64,000 nucleotides of DNA from Clavaria fumosa. Lineage: Eukaryota > Basidiomycota > Agaricomycetes > Agaricales > Clavariaceae. The notes beneath the pieces were generated by a model. That model saw only the letters and a list, made by a program, of their open reading frames with translations, had not been told where the DNA came from and made no database searches. How positions within the stretch are numbered: position 1 is the stretch's first letter; every line of letters begins with the position of its first letter. Positions 56,475 through 64,000 of this stretch are shown piece by piece. Location of the stretch: contig OX637796.1 of the NCBI GenBank assembly GCA_951802425.1, positions 4,030,001 through 4,094,000 of the forward strand, read 5' to 3'. A program made the translations under genes and the position numbers.

Positions 56475-57764
56475 ATGGCTGACGTAGCCCCTGACGCCGA
56501 ACCCGCACCAGCAGCGCCCCTTGCACCTGCTACCTTTTCACTGAAGATCGTTCCGTATACTGGAGAAAGGCACGAGTTCCAAACATTCTTGAGGAGCTTG
56601 CGCCTAGAGTTCCAGTTAAACGAGGCGAAATACCCCACCGACTTTCACAAGGTGGTATTTTGCTTGAGCCACATGACGGAGAAGTACGCGGCAGAGTGGG
56701 TGAACCAAGCCGCGAATGTCTTACTGGAACCAGGAGGTGAAAACGTAATCTGGGCCACATTCGAAGCACGCATGAGGGAGACTTTTGCTCCCATTGAAGA
56801 CCAGGCATTAGCCGTTCAGGAATTGAACAACTTCAAGCAAGTAGGCATGGATGCCGCGCAGTTCTTCCAGAGGCTCGAAACCTTGATGAGCCGAGCTGGG
56901 TATGAGGAAGACACCCACTGGAACATGATCCATGCTCTGCTAATGAGAGCACTGCACCCGAAACTGATGGAGAAAATTCTCGCATGTGCGGACCAGCCCG
57001 CCAACTACCAAGCCTTTTGCGTGCTAGCCATATGCCTCGACAGGCAGCACCAGCTGCACACAGCTGTACAGAGAGAAATGCGGGCACAGGCAGCGCCCTG
57101 CCCCGCCTGGAACCAACCGGCACAACGTGTGCCCCCGCAGAACCGCTATTGGCGCTCGTCGCAGTGGCAACCACAAATGACATACCCAGGACCGAACCAG
57201 TGGAATGCTCCGCCCACACAACAACCCCAGCAAGCACAGTGGCAGTCGCGTGCACCGCAGCAGCAACAACAACAGCAAGGGCCACCGCCCGCGCAGTGGA
57301 ACAGGCAGCCCCCACCTGGAACAAGGCAAGGTACCCCGATGGACACGAGCCGAGGAACCGGCCCCCGTCGCCCCCTCATTTGTTATAACTGTGGTCAGGT
57401 TGGTCACCCAGCTCGACTCTGCCCTGAGCCGCCCCAATGCCGCTCCACCCCTCGACAGCAGGCAAGGTTCGGCAGTGCATCCGAGATGCGCTCGCCCCCC
57501 GGGTATTACACGCCACCCCCGTTTTCGCCATACCCCGTACCCGCCTATCCGTCATCACATCCAGCCTCCCTAACGTCATTCAACCCCTCATACGCAGCCT
57601 CGACGGCTGCGCAGAACGATTATGAGGAAATGGAAAATACCATTGCACAATTGAGGGATCAGCTACACATTCAGCAGAGGCCCAGAGCGCTGACACCCGG
57701 ACCGGAGACAGCCACAACAATGTCAAATGTCGGAGATCAGGATTTTCGAGAGGGATCCACTTGA
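56475..57764 (+). CDS. Gag polyprotein of Ty3 copy C
   Basis: 429 codons from MADVAPDAEPAP. The capsid-like retrotransposon Gag domain is at ~25-200 (EFQTFLRSLRLEFQLNEAKY, CLSHMTEKYAAEWVNQ, VQELNNFKQVGMDAAQFFQR, AICLDRQHQL). A Gln/Pro-rich linker is at ~215-295. One CCHC zinc knuckle is at ~303 (CYNCGQVGHPARLC), followed by a Pro/Tyr-rich region and a terminal coiled-coil-like EEMENTIAQLRDQLHIQQR. It packages element RNA into cytoplasmic particles. It ends at TGA 57,762-57,764; the pol frame is open from 57,626 in the -1 frame. Confidence 0.92.
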   Translation: MADVAPDAEPAPAAPLAPATFSLKIVPYTGERHEFQTFLRSLRLEFQLNEAKYPTDFHKVVFCLSHMTEKYAAEWVNQAANVLLEPGGENVIWATFEARMRETFAPIEDQALAVQELNNFKQVGMDAAQFFQRLETLMSRAGYEEDTHWNMIHALLMRALHPKLMEKILACADQPANYQAFCVLAICLDRQHQLHTAVQREMRAQAAPCPAWNQPAQRVPPQNRYWRSSQWQPQMTYPGPNQWNAPPTQQPQQAQWQSRAPQQQQQQQGPPPAQWNRQPPPGTRQGTPMDTSRGTGPRRPLICYNCGQVGHPARLCPEPPQCRSTPRQQARFGSASEMRSPPGYYTPPPFSPYPVPAYPSSHPASLTSFNPSYAASTAAQNDYEEMENTIAQLRDQLHIQQRPRALTPGPETATTMSNVGDQDFREGST

Positions 57765-60700
57765 GTGCTAAAGTAGGATCCGTGTATATTGTTCCTGCCC
57801 ATCGACACCATGTAAACCAAATTGCGAATGACAAGCCGTTGGTTCCTTTGTCAAAAGAGGCTGAGAGGGCTAAGCACACCCTCAAGGACCTCACCTCTAA
57901 GAAGCTCCCAGGATACAATGATGATGTGGACTGGGACAGGGATCCCAGGACCACATATGGGAGAGGAGGAGAACGACAACTGGACATGCCAGGGTTGGTA
58001 ACCACGCTGGACACCAAGGACACCCACGACATCAAACTGTTAATTGACTCTGGCTGTACGATGTCTGTCATGGACCTAGAATGGGCCACCACCAGGAAGA
58101 TAAATCTCACAAAACTTGAAACCCCTATAGTGTTCAAGAACATCGATGGAACAACGAACATATCAGGGGCCTTCAAACATTCAGTGGTCCTACGATTAAA
58201 CATTGGAGGGCACGTCGAGATTAAACAGTTCCTATTAGGACGAGTCACTGGCCACCCAGTGGTTCTAGGACACGATTGGCTCCGGTACCACAACCCTAGT
58301 ATCCGGTGGTTTGAAAAGTATATCCGCTTTGACAAGTGCAAAAAGAAAGACTGTCGCATCGTAGATTACGGCTATGGTTTACGGGGCACACACGGTACAG
58401 CGACTGCGCTTGACTGGAAGGCCCTGTACCCTCTGGTGTTCGCTGGGAAGACTGGTCAAAAACTGCCCAAATCTCTACCGGGAATCGACTATGAAATCAA
58501 GTTCAAAAATGACCCCGGATTCCTACGCTCGAAAGTCTACCCGCTGACCAACAGGGAAGATGAGGCATTGAAAGCCTGGCTCAAAGAAAACTTAGAAAAT
58601 GGGCAGTTAGTGTGGGGAGAGTCAGACTACGTTAGCCCCATCTTCTTCAAGGACGAGGGGGACAAACTTCGACCCATTATCGACTATAAACGGTTAAACT
58701 CGTTCTGCGTGAAGGACATATACCCACTACCTAGGATTGACGAAACGGTGGCAAGCCTGAAGAAAGCCAAGGTGTTCACAAGCGTAGACGTGGAATGGGG
58801 CTACTGGAACGTTGCAATGGCCGAATGGGCACAGCACCTTGCCACAATAATCACCAAATACGGCACGGTATGGCCCACCATCATGCAGTTCGGGTTAATG
58901 AATGCTCCTTCGGTCTTCCAGAGGAGAATGAACTACATTCTCTGCACCCTGATAGCCACTGGAAAGGTGTTTGTGTATATCGACGACATTCTTGTGGCAA
59001 CAGAGACAATCGAAGAACACCGACGCCTACTCCACGAGGTGTTCAGGATACTCCAAGAGAATGACCTCTGCGTCCGAGAATCGAAGTGCAAAATAGAACA
59101 GCCAGAAGTGACATTCTTAGGACTGCTGATCTCAGAAGGGAGCATCCGGCATTCACCCAAGAAATGTAGGGGGATAGCCAACTGGCCCGTACCGAGGAAC
59201 AAGCACGCTCTCCAACGAGGAATCGGATTGCTAAACTACTTCCAGAGATTCATACAGGGATTTGCCACTGTTGCCAAACCACTCTATGAGCTACTAAGTG
59301 ACAACATGCCATATGTCTGGACGGACCGACAAGAGCGTGCCTGGAGGCGCCTGATAGATATACTGCAAAGTGATGTAGTGCTGGCGATCCCACAAGATGA
59401 AGGCAAGTGGAAAATGGAAGTGGACGCGAGTAATTACGCCACCGGAGGAGTACTATCACAGCAGCAACCCGACGGCATCTGGCGACCAATAGACTTCATT
59501 TCGAAGACCTTCTCCCCGGTGGAGATGAATTATGCAACATATGACAAAGAGTTCTTAGCAATCATCAGAGGACTAGAAGAGTGGCGCCACTACTTGCTGG
59601 GGGCCAAAGACCCTTTCGAAATCCACACTGACCATGCAAACCTTCAATATTTCCAAAAAAGTCAAAAACTCAACCCTAGACAAACGCGATGGCAGTCAAA
59701 GTTACAGTGCTTTAATTTCGAAGTGAAATACAAGCCAGGAAAAACAAACATGAAAGCAGACGCACTCTCCCGACGGCCAGACCACTGGGAGGGAACAGAC
59801 AAGTACGAAAAACCCTCAGTACAGGTTTTCCCAGCCCACCGCCTAGCCACACTGCTAATCCCCGAACCGACAATTGATCAGTTGCTTCTAGAGGCACATG
59901 CAAACACTATGCCACCCAAAGCGATACCCTACGAAAAAGGAACAGATGAACTCTTCCGACACCAAGGAAAAATCTGGGTACCCCAAGACCTGGTACACAA
60001 AGTGCTGATGGAACTACACGACTCCCCGCTTGGAGGACATCCCGGACCCGAAAAAACCTTGGAGAGTGTTACCCGCCAATTCACGTGGCCAGGGATGAAG
60101 GAAGACATAACGGAATATGTGGCCGGCTGTGAGAAGTGCCAAAGGACGAAACCTGACCGGACAAAACGGTGCGCACCCCTACACCCCCATGCGATACCGC
60201 CTTGCCCATGGCACACCATCACTTGGGACCTGATTGGACCATTATCAAAATCTGCCACGAACAACGCCATCCTCGTAATATGCGACAAACTGACGAAAAT
60301 GACCCTACTGGAAGCCACGGACACGAAGCTCACGGCATTAGGGGCAGCCAAAATCCTAAGGGACCGTGTACTGCGCAGCCATGGAGTACCCTGCAAGGTG
60401 ATAAGTGACCGAGGGTCCCAGTTCGTCTCGAACTTCATGGAGGAGTTCTACAAGATCATTGGGATAAAAGGAAACCCGAGTACTGCCTACCATCTGCAAA
60501 CCGATGGACAAACGGAAAGAATGAACCAGGAGATAGAAATATACCTGCGCTCATACGTCGACTTCATGCAAGACGATTGGTCAGACTGGCTACCAACCGC
60601 GGAATTCGCCCTAAACAACCGACAGCACTCCACCACCAAATACAGCCCCTTCTTCTTAAACTATGGCTTTCACCCTCGCATGGGTGATATTAGCTTGCCC

Positions 60701-61300
60701 GATGTGCCGCACACCCCGGAGGCCTCTGACTTCGCCGCGAAATTACAAAAAGCCAGAGAAAATGTGAAGAAGGCCATGGAGAAAGCCGCACAATATATGA
60801 AAACCGCCTACGATAAACATAAAAACAAAAAGGCACTAGACTACAAAAAGGGAAACTTGGTTTGGCTAGACGCCACTAACCTGAACACGGAACGACCAGT
60901 GGAAAAGCTCACAGACAGAAGGGTTGGCCCTTTCGTGGTTGTAGAAAAAGTAGGACCGGCCGCCTACCAACTCAACCTACCCACGACTTGGAAAATTCAC
61001 CCGGTATTTAACGAAGTACTGCTTACGCCATATAAGGAAGGAAAATTTCCTAACCAAACTCCAGACGAACGCCCACCTCCCGAGTTAATCGATGACCACT
61101 TACAATATGACGTAGAAGAAGTATTGAAGAGCCGGAGACACAGGCGAAAGCTGCAGTACTTGGTGAAATGGACTGGCTATCCCCATGAAGACAACACATG
61201 GGAACTGAAGGCGAACCTAAAGAAAGCGGCCGAGGCAATCGCAGACTTCCACCGAAGACACCCTGAGGCGGCACGTTCTCTCACGGTGTCCTTTGCCTGA
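57761..61300 (+). CDS. Pol polyprotein of Ty3 copy C: protease, RT, RNase H, integrase, chromodomain
   Basis: 1,179 codons, coordinates from the position where the gag frame ends; the frame is open upstream to 57,626 and no ATG is near its start, so synthesis likely depends on -1 frameshifting from Gag. In order: aspartic protease with DSG at ~96; reverse transcriptase with SVDVEWGYWNVAMAEW and YIDD at 406-409; RNase H with MEVDASNYATGG at ~553; integrase with an HHCC zinc finger (~752-795) and catalytic residues in TWDLIG (~822), SDRGSQF (~883) and QTERMNQ (~917); GPY-like LTDRRVGPFVV; and a chromodomain at ~1,110-1,165 (LQYLVKWTGYP, DNTWE). Chromodomain integrases steer insertion toward heterochromatin marks. 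No internal stop. Confidence 0.95.
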   Translation: MSAKVGSVYIVPAHRHHVNQIANDKPLVPLSKEAERAKHTLKDLTSKKLPGYNDDVDWDRDPRTTYGRGGERQLDMPGLVTTLDTKDTHDIKLLIDSGCTMSVMDLEWATTRKINLTKLETPIVFKNIDGTTNISGAFKHSVVLRLNIGGHVEIKQFLLGRVTGHPVVLGHDWLRYHNPSIRWFEKYIRFDKCKKKDCRIVDYGYGLRGTHGTATALDWKALYPLVFAGKTGQKLPKSLPGIDYEIKFKNDPGFLRSKVYPLTNREDEALKAWLKENLENGQLVWGESDYVSPIFFKDEGDKLRPIIDYKRLNSFCVKDIYPLPRIDETVASLKKAKVFTSVDVEWGYWNVAMAEWAQHLATIITKYGTVWPTIMQFGLMNAPSVFQRRMNYILCTLIATGKVFVYIDDILVATETIEEHRRLLHEVFRILQENDLCVRESKCKIEQPEVTFLGLLISEGSIRHSPKKCRGIANWPVPRNKHALQRGIGLLNYFQRFIQGFATVAKPLYELLSDNMPYVWTDRQERAWRRLIDILQSDVVLAIPQDEGKWKMEVDASNYATGGVLSQQQPDGIWRPIDFISKTFSPVEMNYATYDKEFLAIIRGLEEWRHYLLGAKDPFEIHTDHANLQYFQKSQKLNPRQTRWQSKLQCFNFEVKYKPGKTNMKADALSRRPDHWEGTDKYEKPSVQVFPAHRLATLLIPEPTIDQLLLEAHANTMPPKAIPYEKGTDELFRHQGKIWVPQDLVHKVLMELHDSPLGGHPGPEKTLESVTRQFTWPGMKEDITEYVAGCEKCQRTKPDRTKRCAPLHPHAIPPCPWHTITWDLIGPLSKSATNNAILVICDKLTKMTLLEATDTKLTALGAAKILRDRVLRSHGVPCKVISDRGSQFVSNFMEEFYKIIGIKGNPSTAYHLQTDGQTERMNQEIEIYLRSYVDFMQDDWSDWLPTAEFALNNRQHSTTKYSPFFLNYGFHPRMGDISLPDVPHTPEASDFAAKLQKARENVKKAMEKAAQYMKTAYDKHKNKKALDYKKGNLVWLDATNLNTERPVEKLTDRRVGPFVVVEKVGPAAYQLNLPTTWKIHPVFNEVLLTPYKEGKFPNQTPDERPPPELIDDHLQYDVEEVLKSRRHRRKLQYLVKWTGYPHEDNTWELKANLKKAAEAIADFHRRHPEAARSLTVSFA

Positions 61301-61401
61301 GTAATCACACAGTCAGGGTCGAGCACTTAAAAAGAAAACCACAAGCGACTCCGCCCTCCGAACACCTTCCCCCCCTCTCCTTGTAACCAACACCCTCTGC
61401 C

Positions 61402-62151
61402 ATGCCGCCCGACCGCACGCCCACAACCCCACGCCGCGGGACCCCGGGGCCGCCTTACTTCGCCCGCCGCGCGGCTGGATGGCCTAACCGCCTACCACGC
61501 CCGCCCCCTGCCGAGACCACTCGCCAACGACCCGGACCTGACCCACAGGGCACACCACCTAGGCTCCAGGGCCCACCACCGTCTCCCAGCACAACCCCCC
61601 GCATGCGCCACATCTTGGATGCGGTATGAATCCCCCACGCACGCCGAGTACTGGGATTGGACCCCCCTCCGCTTATGACCGACGACCCTCCTACGTGGAT
61701 ACTGCAGTTCCGACTGAACAGAGAACTACTGGAGCCCGAAGATGATGTCTGGCTCTGTAGGATGGCCGAGCGGCTTAGCGTAAGCTTCAGCCGTGCGATG
61801 TGGACTGAAATGCGAGGACTGCAGTTCAAACAACAACGACGTGTCCTCCGCGCCTCCCCTGTCCTCGTCGAAATATGGGTTAACTCCCGAAACACGAGGT
61901 TACGATTCGAGGTCCCCCTACCGCCCGAACCGATCCTACAAGAAGAGTGGGCTGTGCACCATAGCCGCACAGGCCCTGCCTGGGTCATACCCGTAACGAC
62001 CGACGTAATGCGCCCATGGATCGTTCCTGGCGATGCCTATGAGCACCCCCTCGTACCAGACACACGCGACACCAGCATCGACCCCCCCACCGAAACCGAA
62101 CCCCCCGCCGAACCACAACCACACAAGCATCAGGAAAGTCCGGAGGCTTAG
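61402..62151 (+). pseudogene. Post-chromodomain ORF of Ty3 copy C, one in-frame stop
   Basis: One frame of 249 codons from ATG 61,402 to the TAG at 62,149-62,151, interrupted only by TGA 61,627-61,629, where copy B has CGA. The first part (MPPDRTPTTPRRGTPGPPYF...) is Pro/Arg-rich and very basic. The second part has QFRLNRELLEPEDDVWLCRM, AERLSVSFSRAMWTEMRGLQ, PEPILQEEWAVHHSRTGPAW and a Pro/Glu/Thr-rich end. It lies where an env-like gene would be in some elements, but has no signal peptide or membrane segment. The function is not recognised. It is conserved in copies B and D. Confidence 0.5.
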
Positions 62152-62173
62152 CGGGCCCGTCGAGACGACGGAC

Positions 62174-62189
62174 CACTGGGAGGGGATAA
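62174..62189 (+). other. Polypurine tract of Ty3 copy C
   Basis: The sequence ACTGGGAGGGGATAA lies directly upstream of the 3' LTR, as expected for the plus-strand DNA primer. Copy D has the matching GGGAGGGG beside its LTR. Confidence 0.65.
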
Positions 62190-62518
62190 TGTTACAATTC
62201 CTCCGCCTCACCCCCCTTTTTACTCTTCACACCCTTCTTCCCCCATCCGTCACACACCGCATGCCTTCCCCCCTTCCATGCTGTCACCTACACATGTTAC
62301 GCCTCGCCACCTACACATGCCGCACCTCACCACCTACACACGTCAGCCTCCACTTACCATGACTCTCCATGACTCATACTTGTGTACTATATAAGTAGCC
62401 ACTCTGTAATGCATATCTGCAGGTTGTTACTTTCTATCACATACCTCCTTTGCTCCCATTCGGCCGACTCCGCCTGAGTTCCTCGAATACCCGGGAGTCA
62501 ACGCGACAATTGTTGACA
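62190..62518 (+). repeat. 3' LTR of Ty3 copy C
   Basis: 329 bp, TGTTACAATTCC...TTGTTGACA. Compared by eye with the 5' LTR it shows about seven substitutions, all transitions and mostly within CpG/TpG/CpA contexts, plus two deletions. Confidence 0.92.
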
Positions 62519-63488
62519 GGAAGCCACAGACACAAAGCTCACGGCACTAGGGGCAGCGAAAATCCTACGGGACCGAGTACTTCGCAGTCATGGAGTGCCC
62601 TGCAAGGTGATAAGCGACTGAGGATCCCAATTCATCTCGAACTTCATGGAGGAGTTCTACAAGATCATCAGGATAAAAGGAAACCCGAGTATGGCCTACC
62701 ATCTGCAAACCGATGGACAAACAGAAAGAATGAACCAAGAAATAGAGATATACCTATGCTAGTATGTCGATTTCATGCAAGATGATTGGTCGGATTGGTT
62801 GCCCACTGCGGAATTCGCCCTGAATAACCGACAACACTCCGCTACCAAGTACAGTCCTTTCTTTCTAAACTATGGCTTTCACCCTCGTATGGGTGACATT
62901 AGCCTGCCCAATATGCCACACACACCGGAAGCCTCTGACTTTGCTGCAAGATTACAGAAAGCCAGAGAAAATGCCGCGCAATACATGAAAACTGCCTATG
63001 ATAAACATAAAAACAAAAAAACACTCGACTACAAAAAGGGAAACTTGGTCTGGTTGGATGCCACTAACCTGAACACTGAACGACCATCAGAGAAACTCAC
63101 TGATAGAAGAGTTGACCCCTTCGTGGTAATAGAGAAAGTAGGATCGGCTGCCTACCGACTCAACCTACCGGTCACATGGAGGATCCACCCGGTATTCAAT
63201 GAGGCACTACTCACGCCGTATAAGGAAGGAAAGTTCCCTAACCAAACTCCGGACGAGCGCCCACCCCCTGAGTTAATCGACAACCACCTACAGCATGAGG
63301 TAGAAGAGGTCCTGAAGAGCCAGAAGCACAGGTGCAAACTGCAATACCTGGTGAAATGGGCTGGCTACCCCCCTGAAGACAACACGTGGGAACCGAGGAT
63401 GAACCTGAAGGACGCGGCCGAGGCCATCGCGGACTTCCACCGAAAACACCCTGAGGCGGCACGTTCCCTCATGGTATCTTTTGCCTGA
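62519..63488 (+). pseudogene. Pol of Ty3 copy B, C-terminal part
   Basis: Integrase core and C-terminus plus chromodomain. Stops occur at ~62,618 (TGA for CGA inside the second catalytic motif) and at ~62,759 (TAG). From 62,775 to 63,488 the frame is clean for 237 codons (LLTPYKEGKFPNQTPDERPP, LQYLVKWAGYPPEDNTWEP). Relative to copy C, eight codons (KKAMEKAA-like) are missing near 62,972. Confidence 0.85.
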
Positions 63489-63593
63489 GTAATCACATGT
63501 TCAGGGTCGAGCACTTAAAAAGAAGAACTGCAGACGACTTCACCCACCGAATGCCTTTCCCCCTCTTCTGTAAACACCTCCCTCTTCTCTACC

Positions 63594-64000
63594 ATGCCGC
63601 CCAACCATACTCCTCAGACCCCACGCCGCGGGACCCCAGGACCACCATACTACGCCCACCGAGCTGTGGGATGGCTGAACCGCCTGCCGCGCCCGCCTCC
63701 TGCCGAAACCACCCGCCAACGACCCGCACCTGACCTGCGACCTGGGCCTGACCCACGAGGCATGCCACCGAGGCTCAAGGGCCCACCGGCATCCCCCAGT
63801 ACAACAGCCCATATGCGCCACACCTTGGATGCAGTACGAATCCCCCATGCACGATGAGTGCTGGGATTGGACCCCCCACCACTTATGACTGACGACCCCC
63901 CTGCGTGGATGCTGCAATTTTGACAAAACAGGGAACTTCTGGAACCTGAAGACAACGTCTGGCTCCACAGGATTGCTGAGCGGCTCAGTGTGAGTTTCAG
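63594..64000 (+). pseudogene. Post-chromodomain ORF of Ty3 copy B, partial
   Basis: Same ORF as 61,402-62,151. It has CGA where copy C has TGA (codon after HTLDAV), but its own TGA stops follow at ~63,855 and ~63,920, where copy C has CGA or CGG. It runs off the window in the SVSF segment. Confidence 0.65.

Larger units (their letters stand above)
55438..62518 (+). mobile_element. Ty3/Gypsy chromovirus copy C, nearly intact
   Basis: 7,081 bp: 5' LTR 55,438-55,809, primer site, leader ORF, gag, pol with chromodomain, post-pol ORF, purine tract, 3' LTR 62,190-62,518. It is flanked by a perfect 5-bp duplication GGAAG (55,433-55,437 and 62,519-62,523). Removing it restores the integrase sequence of copy B. 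gag and pol have no internal stops, so this copy may still be competent for its core proteins, although the LTRs differ by about seven transitions and two indels. Confidence 0.92.
62519..64000 (+). mobile_element. Ty3/Gypsy copy B, 3' portion (runs off the window)
   Basis: Starts with the second GGAAG and continues the integrase of copy B exactly where 55,437 stopped. 62,519-63,488 encodes the rest of integrase and the chromodomain; 63,594 onward is the post-pol ORF. The 3' LTR lies beyond base 64,000. Confidence 0.88.

Noticed and set aside
1..64000. tRNA and rRNA genes
   Set aside because: Reading by eye found no A/B box pair with cloverleaf potential and no rRNA core sequence; a covariance-model scan would be needed to be sure.

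Overview
The window is nuclear DNA of a basidiomycete fungus, most likely an Agaricomycete. The evidence is many short GT-AG introns (mostly about 45-66 nt), typical fungal gene families, and a family of Ty3/Gypsy chromodomain retrotransposons whose older copies have decayed mainly at CpG sites. I rebuilt exon structures by hand from reading frames, splice signals and family knowledge; no search or alignment program was run.

Bases 1-15,926 are a compact gene block. In order it holds: the 3' end of a flavin-binding pyridoxamine-oxidase-like gene; a small acidic protein (minus); a large AGC protein kinase with a PX-like N-terminus (7 exons), followed by a decayed duplicate of its own tail; a GRAM-VASt sterol-transfer protein (minus, 5 exons); an RCC1-repeat protein; a Swi5-like recombination mediator (minus) with a 15-nt microexon; and a secreted type I phosphodiesterase/alkaline-phosphatase-fold enzyme.

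Bases 16,413-20,771 hold one 4,347-bp insertion. It has long terminal inverted repeats built from 42-bp tandem units, is flanked by a perfect 6-bp GGTGCA duplication, and carries a 254-bp hairpin and a truncated Ty3 copy (copy A). Next come a 20-exon ABCA-type ABC transporter (21,006-26,808) and COX6, cytochrome c oxidase subunit VI (27,011-27,504). After a long gene-poor, simple-sequence stretch there is a minus-strand CBM21/RVxF regulatory subunit of protein phosphatase 1 (31,081-34,682), then more simple sequence with a 338-bp tandem duplication.

From about 38.8 kb to the end the DNA is repeat-rich. It contains a protein-kinase pseudogene, a tyrosine-recombinase pseudogene convergent with a three-exon companion gene, unidentified decayed ORFs, a CAGGT-rich satellite, and a Crinkler-type (CRN) N-terminal domain pseudogene. 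The CRN pseudogene is interrupted by a nest of Ty3 elements: copy D (minus) sits in the CRN gene, copy B sits in D, and the nearly intact copy C (55,438-62,518; TSD GGAAG) sits in the integrase of B. The family appears to use Tf1-like self-priming: the sequence just after the 5' LTR is complementary to the predicted 5' end of its own transcript. It also carries a leader ORF and a post-chromodomain ORF that I do not recognise. No rRNA, tRNA or CRISPR array was recognised.
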